From assembly GCA_964461295.1 (NCBI GenBank), contig CAYWTX010000382.1, forward strand, positions 1 through 5,086: DNA of 5,086 nucleotides. Direction: 5' to 3'. Position numbers and translations under genes: made by a program. This DNA comes from CAYWTX01 sp964461295 (GTDB lineage Bacteria > Planctomycetota > Phycisphaerae > SM23-33). Under the pieces are notes generated by a model. That model was not told the DNA's origin. It did not search any database and was given only the letters and a program-made list of their open reading frames with translations. Positions 1 to 4,671 of the stretch are shown one piece after another (position 1 is the stretch's first letter; each line of letters begins with the position of its first letter).

Positions 1-163
1 TCGTCACCCACGTGAACACGTCGCCCGTCTTGGTGCCGAACGCCGACTGACCCATCCCGCCGAAGGCCGCGCTCAGGCCCCCGCCGCGCCCCTTCTGCAG
101 CAGAATCACCACGATCAGCAGAAAGCACACGATCAGGAACAACACGCCAAGAAAGATGTCCAT
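1..163 (-). CDS. secG: SecG, preprotein translocase subunit (3' end cut by window edge)
   Basis: SecG is the small membrane subunit of the SecYEG channel and assists SecA-driven export across the inner membrane. The visible 54 residues start MDIFLGVLFLIVCF. One hydrophobic segment (about residues 4-23) is followed by the family's glycine-rich loop, with QKGRGGGL at about 25-32 and then AFGG...AFGTKTGD, ending at VFTWVT where the second membrane helix should begin. In the family that helix and a variable tail follow; here they lie outside the window. The ATG at 161-163 is preceded by GGAG with 7 nt spacing. The gene is 45 nt downstream of tpiA on the same strand, so it is probably co-transcribed; secG next to tpiA is a widespread bacterial arrangement. 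The identity is secure; only the C-terminus is missing. Confidence 0.93.
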   Translation of the reverse strand, partial: MDIFLGVLFLIVCFLLIVVILLQKGRGGGLSAAFGGMGQSAFGTKTGDVFTWVT

Positions 164-188
164 CGCGTTTCTCCACGCCCGCCGCTCA

Positions 189-203
189 CGCCGGCAGCCG
201 GCG
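189..203 (-). repeat. Hairpin between tpiA and secG
   Basis: Perfect inverted repeat CGCCGG-CTG-CCGGCG (6-bp stem, 3-nt loop) in the 45-nt gap between the tpiA stop and the secG start. No T-run follows on the minus strand, so a full intrinsic terminator is unlikely. It may lower read-through or affect stability of the message between the two genes. Its function is inference. Confidence 0.45.
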
Positions 204-208
204 ACAGG

Positions 209-997
209 TCAACTCAACTCCACGCTCGCGGCCACGATCCCCGCGAAACTCGACCCCTTCAGGCTCGCCCCGCCCACCAGCGCGCCGTCCACATCGCCCT
301 GCGCCAACAACTCCCTGGCGTTGTCGGCCTTCACCGACCCGCCGTACTGAATCCGCACGCCCTCCGCCGTCTCGACGCCGTACATCTCCCGCAACAGCCC
401 GCGAATCATCGCGTGTACCTCCTGCGCCTGGGCGGGAGATGCCGTCACGCCCGTGCCGATGGCCCACACCGGTTCGTAGGCGACCGTCACCCGCGCCATC
501 GCCGCCTTCGACACCCCTTCCAGGCCAATCCGCGCCTGGCGGCTCACCACGTCCGCCGTCTTGCCCGCCTGACGCTCTTCCAGCAACTCGCCCACGCACA
601 AGATCGGCTCCAAGCCGTCGGCCAGCGCCTTCAACACCTTGCGGTTGACGTGCTCGTCCGACTCGCCGATCACGTGCCGACGCTCGCTGTGGCCCAGGAT
701 GACGTACCGGCAGCCGACGTCCTTCAGCATCGCGCCGGACACCTCGCCGGTGAACGCGCCGTTGTCCTGACAGAACATGTTCTGCGCCGACAGGGCGATC
801 CGGCTGCCCGCCAGCTTGGCGCCCACCGCCGTCAGGTACACAAACGGCGGAGCAACGGCAATGTCGACCTTGTCGACCTTGCCCATCTTGGCGACCAGTT
901 CCGCGGCCAGGGCCTCCGCCTCCCCCCGCGTGGTGTTCATCTTCCAGTTCCCTGCGATAAAGAATCGTCTCTTCAAGGTCGTCTTCCTTTCAGCCAT
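209..997 (-). CDS. tpiA: Triosephosphate isomerase
   Basis: TpiA interconverts dihydroxyacetone phosphate and glyceraldehyde 3-phosphate in cytoplasmic glycolysis and gluconeogenesis. The 262-residue product has the whole TIM-barrel signature: AGNWKMN at 15-21 (Asn17 and catalytic Lys19), ILGHSERR at 100-107 (electrophile His103), AYEPVWAIGTG at 173-183 (base Glu175 and the phosphate-gripping loop), YGGSV at 218-222 and GALVGGASL at 238-246. Nothing essential is missing. The ATG at 997 lies 8 nt after the pheA stop with only a weak GCAGG before it. A TTG at 974-976 has a better-placed AAGGAAG and would give 255 residues starting just before RRFFIAGNWK, nearer the usual family length of about 250, so the true start is uncertain by seven codons. 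The gene sits between pheA and secG in a probable operon. Confidence 0.97.
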   Translation of the reverse strand: MAERKTTLKRRFFIAGNWKMNTTRGEAEALAAELVAKMGKVDKVDIAVAPPFVYLTAVGAKLAGSRIALSAQNMFCQDNGAFTGEVSGAMLKDVGCRYVILGHSERRHVIGESDEHVNRKVLKALADGLEPILCVGELLEERQAGKTADVVSRQARIGLEGVSKAAMARVTVAYEPVWAIGTGVTASPAQAQEVHAMIRGLLREMYGVETAEGVRIQYGGSVKADNARELLAQGDVDGALVGGASLKGSSFAGIVAASVELS

Positions 998-1005
998 CAG
1001 CCTGC

Positions 1006-2100
1006 TCAAATCAGTTCTTCCGCCCGCGGGAAGCTGCCCAGCACGTGCATCTCGCCGCAGTGGGTCTTCGCCTCCTCGATCGCCTCGGCGAAGTTCTGGT
1101 CGTCGGAATGCCCGTCGGCGTCGATGAAGAAGTAGTACTCCCAGTTCCGCCGCTTGCTGGGGCGAGTGTCGATGTTCGTCAGGTTCACCCCGTGCCGCGA
1201 AAAAACGTTCAACACCTCCACCAGGGCGCCGGCACGGTGGGCCGTCGAAAACACGATCGACGTCTTGTCGCTCCCCGTCTTCTTCGCCGCCTGCATCCCG
1301 ATGATGAAGAACCGCGTCATGTTGTTGGGGTTGTCCTCGACGTTGTCGAAGATGACCTTCAGCCCGTACAACTCCGCCGCCAGGTTCGACCCGATCGCCG
1401 CCAGGCCCGGCGTCGTCACCGCAAGCTCCGCCGCCTTCGACGAACTGGCCACCGGCAACAGGTCGGTCTGGCGGAAGCTGGACAGCCAGTTGCGGCACTG
1501 GGCGAACACCTCGGGCTTGGAGGCAATGGCCGTGATCTCCTCCGGCGGGCAATTGGCCAGCAGATTGTGATGCACCGCCACGATCACCTCGCCGCAAATG
1601 TAAACGTGGGCGCCAATGAAGCTGTCCATCGTGTCGATGACGCCGCCGCCCACGCTGTTCTCGATCGGCACCATCCCCAGGTCGCAGTGCCCGTGGGCCA
1701 CTTCCTCGAACACCGCGCGAATGTCCGTCAGCGGCAGGTACTCCACCGACGAGCCGAACTTCCGCTGCGCGGCCATGTGGCTGAAGCTCCCCTCCGGCCC
1801 CAGGTACCCGATGCGGATCGGCTTCTCCAACGCGAACGAGCCGCTCATCAACTCGCGGTAGATCGCCTGCAACGTCCGCTGCGGCAGCGGCCCCTCGTTC
1901 AACTCCGCGATCCGCTTCTGCACGGCCGACTCGCGGTCCGGCGCGTAGATGGGCGTGCCGTCGACCTTCTTGGCCTTGCCGACCTCAATCACCACCTTGG
2001 CGCGCTGATTGAGCAGCCGGACGATCTTCTCGTCCAACTCGTCGATCTGCCGGCGAAGGCCGGCGAGGTCGCGTGTGTTTCCGGGTTGCTGTTCCGCCAT
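1006..2100 (-). CDS. pheA: Bifunctional chorismate mutase / prephenate dehydratase (P-protein)
   Basis: This cytoplasmic enzyme converts chorismate to prephenate and then phenylpyruvate, the committed branch to phenylalanine. The 364-residue product has three parts. Residues 10-92 are an AroQ-type chorismate mutase (LRRQIDELDEKI, EVGKAK, DRE); Arg16, Arg33, Lys44 and Glu57 match E. coli Arg11, Arg28, Lys39 and Glu52. Residues 95-270 are the dehydratase, with GYLGPEGSFSH at 98-108, VPIENSVGGG at 144-153 and the catalytic TRFF at 262-265. Residues 280-364 are an ACT domain with GALV (291-294) and DTRP (311-314), matching the GALV and ESRP sites that bind phenylalanine in E. coli, so feedback inhibition is likely. 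The ATG at 2098-2100 opens the mutase domain at its usual place; the frame stays open upstream but that part looks non-coding. The preceding ribosome binding site is weak. First gene of the probable pheA-tpiA-secG operon. Confidence 0.96.
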   Translation of the reverse strand: MAEQQPGNTRDLAGLRRQIDELDEKIVRLLNQRAKVVIEVGKAKKVDGTPIYAPDRESAVQKRIAELNEGPLPQRTLQAIYRELMSGSFALEKPIRIGYLGPEGSFSHMAAQRKFGSSVEYLPLTDIRAVFEEVAHGHCDLGMVPIENSVGGGVIDTMDSFIGAHVYICGEVIVAVHHNLLANCPPEEITAIASKPEVFAQCRNWLSSFRQTDLLPVASSSKAAELAVTTPGLAAIGSNLAAELYGLKVIFDNVEDNPNNMTRFFIIGMQAAKKTGSDKTSIVFSTAHRAGALVEVLNVFSRHGVNLTNIDTRPSKRRNWEYYFFIDADGHSDDQNFAEAIEEAKTHCGEMHVLGSFPRAEELI

Positions 2101-2139
2101 GCTCGTCCGTCTGCGCGGATTGCCCAAGGTGCGCACAAC

Positions 2140-2154
2140 CCCGCCCTCGGCGGG
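2140..2154 (-). repeat. GC-rich hairpin in the pheA leader
   Basis: CCCGCC-GAG-GGCGGG on the minus strand (6-bp stem, 3-nt loop), starting a few bases after the predicted pheA transcription start and about 40 nt before the ATG. Further along the leader are the palindrome GTGCGCAC (2129-2136) and a second TGCGC/GCGCA pairing. I see no T-run and no phenylalanine-rich leader peptide, so classical attenuation is not supported. A 5'-stabilising hairpin is an equally simple reading. Confidence 0.45.
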
Positions 2155-2164
2155 TAGTCCGGTG

Positions 2165-2193
2165 TTTCTACCCTCCCAACCCGGAGCGGTCAA
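2165..2193 (-). promoter_or_regulatory. Likely sigma-70 promoter of pheA-tpiA-secG
   Basis: On the minus strand, -35 TTGACC (2188-2193, five of six consensus bases) and -10 TAGAAA (2165-2170, four of six) are separated by exactly 17 nt. Transcription would start near 2158, giving a leader of about 58 nt before the pheA ATG. This is the best promoter match in the window, and it sits at the head of a three-gene same-strand cluster. Confidence 0.6.
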
Positions 2194-2224
2194 GCCTTTT
2201 TGGGCGACCCTAGGCCGAGGAAGG

Positions 2225-2252
2225 CGAACGTCGAACGTCCAACGCCGCACGT
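2225..2252. repeat. Four imperfect 7-bp tandem units (CGAACGT type)
   Basis: Units read CGAACGT, CGAACGT, CCAACGC, CGCACGT. The first two are identical and the others differ by two positions each. On either strand such heptads read as TSNVQRR- or FDVRRW-like peptides. I recall similar short heptamer minisatellites from intergenic DNA of planctomycetes and verrucomicrobia; that link is from memory and untested. The array lies between the pheA promoter and the divergent small gene, in DNA with no gene of its own. Confidence 0.5.
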
Positions 2253-2310
2253 CAGGACCCGGCCGGCTGCGCGGCGGCCGCACGCCTCTCCCCCTTCGTC
2301 CCACCTCTCG

Positions 2311-2328
2311 ACGCCCAACGGCGGGCGT
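2311..2328. repeat. Inverted repeat in the divergent intergenic region
   Basis: ACGCCC-AACGGC-GGGCGT: a perfect 6-bp stem with a 6-nt loop. It lies upstream of both divergent genes and belongs to neither coding region. It could be an operator or a chance GC-rich structure; no regulator gene is in view. The rest of 2194-2379 holds the heptamer array and a pyrimidine-rich run at about 2346-2377, with no further gene seen. Confidence 0.3.
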
Positions 2329-2379
2329 TCGCCTCGGCCTCTTCGCTTTTCTCTTTTCCTCCCGCCCCCTGTCTTTTCG

Positions 2380-2385
2380 TACAAT
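2380..2385 (+). promoter_or_regulatory. Candidate -10 box for the small Cys-rich gene
   Basis: TACAAT (five of six consensus bases) stands out in GC-rich DNA. Transcription from about 2392 would give a leader of about 50 nt to the GTG at 2442. No credible -35 is visible at the usual distance; the upstream stretch is a pyrimidine-rich run instead. The ribosome binding site for the gene, GAGGA, is at 2432-2436, five bases before the start codon. Confidence 0.4.
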
Positions 2386-2441
2386 GATGCCCGTCGGTCG
2401 CACGCCCCGGCCGCGGAACGCCCGCTTGAACGAGGACGCCA

Positions 2442-2744
2442 GTGGAGCGACGCAGAGCAATCCTGATCGGTTGTCCGCAGTATCATTGCCTGGCTCACGG
2501 CACGTACCAATGCGACGAGGAGGGCAATTACCTGCTCAGCCCCTCCGGCGAGTTCCTTCTGGAGCGTGCCCGGTGCGGCCATCGCGACGGCAAATGCATC
2601 CAGACCTTGTGCGCGCTGCATCGCCTCAACCGCGGGCGAGGTGGCACGTGGTTCCCCTCCGGCATCTGGGCTTCCCGCCCTCGCCGGTCGCCCGGCCCGC
2701 CCATCAGCGAACCACGCGTCGGCGAAGACGGCTGGTACGCGTAG
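2442..2744 (+). CDS. Small cysteine-rich protein of unknown function
   Basis: A 100-residue protein that I do not recognise. The GTG start at 2442 has a well-spaced GAGGA at 2432-2436, a TACAAT box lies further upstream, and codons mostly end in G or C, which together argue for a real gene. It begins MERRRAILIGCPQYHC. Cysteines fall in two groups: Cys11, 16 and 24, then Cys45, 52 and 57 in the stretch ARCGHRDGKCIQTLCALHR, with His15, 19, 47 and 60 close by. This pattern would suit one or two zinc or metal sites, but no named family is assigned. Residues 63-76 are Gly/Trp-rich (GRGGTWFPSGIW) and the last 24 residues are Pro/Arg-rich and low in complexity. There is no signal peptide or membrane segment, so it is probably cytoplasmic. 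It is divergent from pheA and convergent with the GH5 gene, hence probably a single-gene unit. Confidence 0.68.
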   Translation: MERRRAILIGCPQYHCLAHGTYQCDEEGNYLLSPSGEFLLERARCGHRDGKCIQTLCALHRLNRGRGGTWFPSGIWASRPRRSPGPPISEPRVGEDGWYA

Positions 2745-2791
2745 CCGCCGCACGCCCAGGCCGCGAAACGACCGATCACGATTCCCCCGCT

Positions 2792-2812
2792 TCGCGGCGG
2801 CCCGCGCCGCGA
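2792..2812. terminator. Hairpin between convergent genes, possible two-way terminator
   Basis: TCGCGGCG-GCCCG-CGCCGCGA is a perfect 8-bp stem with a 5-nt loop. It directly abuts the stop codon of the GH5 gene (2813-2815) and lies 47 bp after the stop of the small plus-strand gene. Neither strand has a T-run after it, so it is not a textbook intrinsic terminator, but its place between two converging genes fits transcription ending or 3'-end protection. Confidence 0.4.
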
Positions 2813-3808
2813 TCAGTACTCCCGCATCAGCTCGAGCAGTTCCCTGTCCAGCTTGTGCCCGTGCCAGTCCTCGTAGGCCACGTCCGCACGCTCCGAATCC
2901 AGCACGCCGAACGCGCCGCGGAAATTCCACAGCGCCAACCCGATCCCCGCGCCGCCCAGGACCTCCAGCACGTCCCGCAGCCAGGCCAGCACCACCGCGT
3001 GCGGCGTGAACCGCAACGCCCCGCCCTCGCCGCAGTGCACCGCCGTCCCGCGCCCGGCCAGCTCCACCCACGGCCGATAGAACTCCTCCAGACGCCGGCG
3101 GTCCCAATGTCTGCCGTCGGCCATCCGCCCCGGCCAGCTCGGCACGTCCCAGCCGTCGCTCTTCACCCACGTGGCCTTGTAGTGGCTGACATTCAGCGGC
3201 TGGTACGCCCGCGTGCTCAGCACGATGTTCGGCAAGTCGGCCAGTTCCGGGCAGCACTCGTTGCCCCACTCCACGCCGTCAATCACGACCCGTCGCCGCG
3301 AATCCGCCTCGCGCACGGCCGCGACGGCGCAACGCACCACCCGCTCGTGGTCGTCGTGGCTCACCTTGGACGGCTCGTTCAGCAGGTTGAAGCTCAGCGC
3401 CGACGACGGCACGCCCGCGTACCGCCGCGCGAGCATCCCCCACTGCAGGCAGAACGCCTCCAGCGCCGCCGTGTCCTTCCACAGGCTGTACGGCTCGGCG
3501 AAGTCCGGGTTGACGCAGTAGCCCGGCGCACGATGGAGGTTGATGCACACGTGCAGGCCGTACTTGCCGCCCAACTCCACCGCCCGGTCGAGCTTCGCCA
3601 GCATCGCCTCCTTGAAGCGATACGGGTCGCCGTCCTCGATCCACACCCGGAAGCAACACGGCAGACGAACGAAGTTGAAGCCCCACTCGGCAATCCAGCG
3701 GAAGTCGTCCTCCGCCCAGTCGCCGGTGCTGTTCATGCGGAACATCTCCAGGAGATTGAAGCCACGCCAGCGGGGAGAAACCTGTTGCCCTGTCAGTTCG
3801 TTCGCCAT
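2813..3808 (-). CDS. Family GH5 glycoside hydrolase (cellulase/mannanase fold), no signal peptide
   Basis: The 331-residue product fits a retaining (beta/alpha)8 endo- or exo-beta-glycosidase of family GH5. Motifs fall in the expected order: WRGFNLLEMF at 14-23 (strand 1), NFVRLPCCFR at 45-54 with conserved Arg48, NLHRAPGY at 90-97 with His92, FNLLNEPS at 140-147 with acid/base Glu145 after Asn144, Tyr202 and His209 in the aromatic substrate region, HCGEGGA at 258-264 with nucleophile Glu261, and ALWNFRGAFG at 292-301 with Trp294. The single domain fills the whole length; there is no signal peptide or binding module, so it probably acts inside the cell on short oligosaccharides. The ATG at 3806-3808 has AAGGAG nine bases upstream; an in-frame TTG at 3817 touches that site and is rejected. 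Substrate (glucan, mannan or glycosyl conjugate) cannot be read from sequence alone. Confidence 0.9.
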   Translation of the reverse strand: MANELTGQQVSPRWRGFNLLEMFRMNSTGDWAEDDFRWIAEWGFNFVRLPCCFRVWIEDGDPYRFKEAMLAKLDRAVELGGKYGLHVCINLHRAPGYCVNPDFAEPYSLWKDTAALEAFCLQWGMLARRYAGVPSSALSFNLLNEPSKVSHDDHERVVRCAVAAVREADSRRRVVIDGVEWGNECCPELADLPNIVLSTRAYQPLNVSHYKATWVKSDGWDVPSWPGRMADGRHWDRRRLEEFYRPWVELAGRGTAVHCGEGGALRFTPHAVVLAWLRDVLEVLGGAGIGLALWNFRGAFGVLDSERADVAYEDWHGHKLDRELLELMREY

Positions 3809-3841
3809 GTCGCTCAACTCCTTGGCACTTCACCCTTGGCA

Positions 3842-3870
3842 AGTCTACGCCGTGTGCCCCTCCGGGTAAA
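3842..3870 (-). promoter_or_regulatory. Candidate promoter of the GH5 gene
   Basis: On the minus strand, TTTACC (3865-3870) and TAGACT (3842-3847) are 17 nt apart, each matching four of six sigma-70 consensus bases; the -10 resembles the TAGAAA box of pheA. A start near 3835 would leave a leader of about 27 nt that contains the AAGGAG ribosome binding site at 3818-3823. Confidence 0.42.
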
Positions 3871-4257
3871 CAACTGCCCCAAGCCTGCGTATCGCCCAAT
3901 TGACGACGCGTGGGGGTCTCCCGGCTACGCACCACCCCAACCGGCACACGGGCCTGGGGCCAGGTCCCGTAGCCTTCCAGGTCCCAGCACGCGCGCCGAA
4001 CCAACCCATCGCGCAAGATCGAAGGTTCCTGGCCGGCGAAGAGGCTTTGGGCGTCTTGCAGCAGGTCGCGACGGTCGTCAACATCAGCGGCGTAGACAGG
4101 CAACTAGACACGGAGTCCCGAAGAGGCGAAAAATGAACGCGAATCTGCTCCCCCGTCCCGGACGAGCCGGAACCCCCGGCCAAATCAACGGGTTCCCGCG
4201 TGCTCATACCCCCCTCTTGCGGAACCGCTGGCTCTGCCTTCCCCCGCCGCATCCCAC
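3871..4257. other. Intergenic stretch with no convincing gene
   Basis: Between the GH5 promoter and the tRNA I find no gene I would call. Three overlapping frames are open. A minus-strand frame from an ATG at 4205-4207 (MSTREPVDL..., about 120 residues, GAGG-rich sequence before the ATG) has a Ser/Thr/Cys-rich, shadow-like composition. A second minus-strand frame after a TAG at 4104-4106 (PVYAADVDDRRDLLQDAQSL...) has more protein-like composition but no good start, and runs into the GH5 gene. A plus-strand frame from a TTG at 3900 to 4136 ends ...VNISGVDRQLDTE. This pattern fits a decayed coding region or chance open frames in GC-rich DNA. CCAGGTCCC occurs twice, 17 bp apart (3960-3968 and 3977-3985). 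Confidence 0.4.
4169..4196. repeat. Inverted repeat downstream of tRNA-Arg
   Basis: GGAACCC and GGGTTCC (7-bp stem) enclose a 14-nt loop, about 60 nt after the 3' end of the tRNA in its direction of transcription. A T-rich CATTTTTCGCC follows roughly 40 nt later on the same strand, too far for a canonical terminator. It may mark the end of the tRNA transcript, or be chance. Confidence 0.3.
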
Positions 4258-4331
4258 CGCGCCCGTCAGGACTCGAACCTGAAACCTGCGGTTTAGAAGA
4301 CCGCTGCTCTGTCCACTTGAGCTACGGGCGC
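4258..4331 (-). tRNA. tRNA-Arg, anticodon UCU
   Basis: Read on the minus strand, a complete 74-nt cloverleaf folds. The acceptor GCGCCCG pairs with CGGGCGC over 7 bp. The D arm is GCTC-AAGTGGACA-GAGC. The anticodon arm is GCGGT-CTTCTAA-ACCGC with anticodon TCT at its centre. A 5-nt variable loop AGGTT follows, then the T arm TCAGG-TTCGAGT-CCTGA and discriminator G. All stems are perfectly paired. CCA is not encoded (GTGG follows). UCU reads AGA and AGG, codons rarely used in GC-rich genomes. tRNA genes are common integration sites, but I see no second copy of its 3' end in the window. Confidence 0.96.
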
Positions 4332-4350
4332 TTGTTGCTGATTTCCCTTG

Positions 4351-4379
4351 AAAATACGCTGTTTCTCGCGTGTCTGCAA
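4351..4379 (-). promoter_or_regulatory. Candidate promoter of tRNA-Arg
   Basis: On the minus strand, TTGCAG (4374-4379) and TATTTT (4351-4356) are separated by 17 nt. Transcription would begin near 4344, about 13 nt before the mature tRNA 5' end, which suits a short RNase P-processed leader. The -10 lies in one of the few AT-rich patches in the window; the -35 is a weak match (three of six). Confidence 0.45.
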
Positions 4380-4395
4380 GGGTTCTCTCGCTTCC

Positions 4396-4614
4396 GTCAA
4401 CATCGGTCACCCCCTCGAAACCGAATGCGGCGTGGACCGAATCCGCATTCACCTGGATTCCCCGGCCGTGGCAGGCTGGAACGAGATCGACGCCGTGGGT
4501 CTGCTGGACGCCGAAGGCACGGTGCACTGGGCGGTCCAGGCCACGGCCAGCAGCACGTACGCGGACGAAGTCGCTCCGCCCTGCGCCGATCCTGGCGGAG
4601 CCAGTCGCTTCTGA
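4396..4614 (+). pseudogene. Orphan C-terminal fragment of a larger protein (probable gene remnant)
   Basis: About 72 residues with strong coding character: VNIGHPLETECGVDRIRIHL at the start, then GWNEIDAVGLLDAEG, VHWAVQATASSTYAD and a stop at 4612-4614. Codons mostly end in G or C. I associate the pattern 'WNEIDAVGL.D..G..HWA..A.ASSTYA' with the tail of longer planctomycetal proteins, apparently a beta-sandwich-like module; that is from memory and has not been searched. No in-frame ATG exists; the only in-frame starts are a TTG at 4348, which lies before the tRNA promoter, and a GTG at 4432 inside the module. The upstream part of the gene is absent and the tRNA lies immediately next to it, so the simplest reading is a 5'-truncated remnant. 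A short protein from the TTG or GTG cannot be excluded. The end is 57 bp before the GH130 start. Confidence 0.55.
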
Positions 4615-4660
4615 CTCGCCTCACGAAGTCGACCATTGGCAATTGGCGACGCTCGGTGTC

Positions 4661-4666
4661 TAATTC
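4661..4666 (+). promoter_or_regulatory. Candidate -10 box of the GH130 gene (leaderless start possible)
   Basis: TAATTC lies five bases before the GH130 ATG. TTGGCA at 4636-4641 could serve as -35, but the spacer is 19 nt. If this box is used, transcription would start at or very near the ATG, and no Shine-Dalgarno sequence is visible before that ATG. The element overlaps a direct repeat of ATTGGC (4635-4640 and 4642-4647). Confidence 0.3.
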
Positions 4667-4671
4667 GCCGC

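Noticed and set aside
998..1597. Upstream extension of the tpiA frame into pheA
   Set aside because: It overlaps the pheA coding region in another frame and has an Arg/Gly-rich composition. TpiA homology begins only near the ATG at 997.
1045..2157. 370-residue open frame on the plus strand
   Set aside because: It is antisense to pheA, whose three domains are intact; the composition is typical of a shadow frame.
2101..2158. Phenylalanine leader-peptide attenuator before pheA
   Set aside because: No short frame rich in Phe codons and no terminator-type T-run is present in the predicted leader.
2101..2460. 120-residue N-terminal extension of PheA
   Set aside because: It covers the predicted promoter, the heptamer repeats and low-complexity basic sequence. 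The mutase domain begins normally from the ATG at 2098-2100.
2190..3269. 359-residue minus-strand open frame
   Set aside because: Out-of-frame shadow of the GH5 gene with Gly/Arg/Ala-rich sequence.
3809..3817. TTG start for the GH5 gene at 3817
   Set aside because: It would leave no space after AAGGAG (3818-3823), while the ATG at 3808 has a 9-nt spacer.
2009..4282. 757-residue open frame on the plus strand
   Set aside because: It runs antisense through pheA and the whole GH5 gene, has Arg/Pro/His-rich composition without motifs, and reflects the third-position GC bias of the true genes.
4258..4400. Attachment site of an integrated element at the tRNA
   Set aside because: No duplicated tRNA 3' end, integrase or other mobile gene is seen in the window.
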